A stretch of DNA of 5,700 bases, from contig DAHXNM010000275.1 of the NCBI GenBank assembly GCA_027365375.1, forward strand, positions 1-5,700, in the 5' to 3' direction. The position numbers and the translations under genes are program-made. The notes beneath the pieces are model-generated. The model was not told where the DNA came from. It was given only the letters and a program-made list of their open reading frames with translations, and ran no database searches. Shown piece after piece: positions 5,513-5,700 of the stretch (position 1 is the first letter of the stretch; each line of letters opens with the position of its first letter). Origin of the DNA: Ferrimicrobium sp. Lineage in GTDB: Bacteria; Actinomycetota; Acidimicrobiia; Acidimicrobiales; Acidimicrobiaceae.

Positions 5513-5700
5513 TTAGGGACCAGCTCCTATGACATAGATAAGATCTTTGGCTGGCCTTAAGGGTTGGGGCCAGTTGCTATGGTTGGGATACTTGGTGGGA
5601 TAGGGACTCATCCGTTTGCGAATCACACGGGGGTTGGAGCGCAACCTTCGTTTTGGGAGCACTTGGTCAAGGATTTGACAGCTTGCGCGGTTGAAGGCCT
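5513..5700 (-). CDS. IS4-type transposase, C-terminal fragment (continues beyond the window)
   Basis: A minus-strand frame is open from the window edge to TAA at 5515-5513 and gives 61 residues. The stretch SNPRVIRKRMSPYP followed by a His-x-x-Trp-Pro-Gln segment matches the conserved basic tail that I know from IS4-family DDE transposases, where it follows the catalytic Glu region. The DDE residues themselves would be outside the window, so whether the element is intact cannot be judged. The call rests on motif recall and not on a database search. The frame continues open past the TAA for about 66 codons without recognisable protein features. Confidence 0.72.
   Translation of the reverse strand, partial: AFNRASCQILDQVLPKRRLRSNPRVIRKRMSPYPTKYPNHSNWPQPLRPAKDLIYVIGAGP
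5513..5700 (-). mobile_element. End of an insertion sequence (IS4-like), partial
   Basis: Inferred from the transposase tail. In such elements the terminal inverted repeat usually lies within roughly 100 bases after the transposase stop, here expected between about 5400 and 5512. The exact end cannot be placed because the partner repeat is outside the window. Confidence 0.55.

Noticed and set aside
5579..5700. Plus-strand frame open to the window edge from ATG 5579
   Set aside because: It is antisense to the transposase tail, which has recognisable motifs; 40 open codons can arise by chance.

Overview
The window holds two complete-looking genes and the tail of a transposase, all on the minus strand, with long non-coding gaps. 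GC content is moderate, both full genes begin with TTG, and the extracytoplasmic dimethylformamidase-like protein is of a type common in actinobacteria. This suggests an actinobacterium, perhaps an acidophilic Acidimicrobiia relative. That assignment is an inference and is weak.

Layout from right to left, in the direction of transcription. At 5513-5700 lies the C-terminal end of an IS4-type DDE transposase whose body is outside the window. A non-coding stretch rich in dyad symmetries follows (4973-5512). At 3338-4972 is a membrane-anchored, probably secreted protein with an N,N-dimethylformamidase beta-subunit-like domain. The next gap (2907-3337) carries a weak terminator candidate, two mutually exclusive hairpins and a well-formed sigma-70-type promoter. 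At 352-2829 is a four-helix membrane sensor followed by PAS-PAS-GGDEF-EAL, a bifunctional-type cyclic di-GMP enzyme. The first 351 bases are non-coding apart from a strong hairpin.

The most interesting spot is the 5' end of the cyclic di-GMP gene. The uninterrupted reading frame starts at a TTG with no ribosome-binding site. A perfect Shine-Dalgarno sequence and an ATG lie 77 bases upstream in another frame and reach a stop after 14 codons. A run of seven C (coding strand) lies between them. One extra C would join the ATG to the long frame and give an 851-residue protein. This looks like a slippage-controlled (phase-variable) locus, or else a sequencing error in a homopolymer. The same leader also has a 7-bp hairpin that covers half of the Shine-Dalgarno sequence. 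Nothing in the sequence shows that the two full genes work together; each appears to be its own transcription unit.
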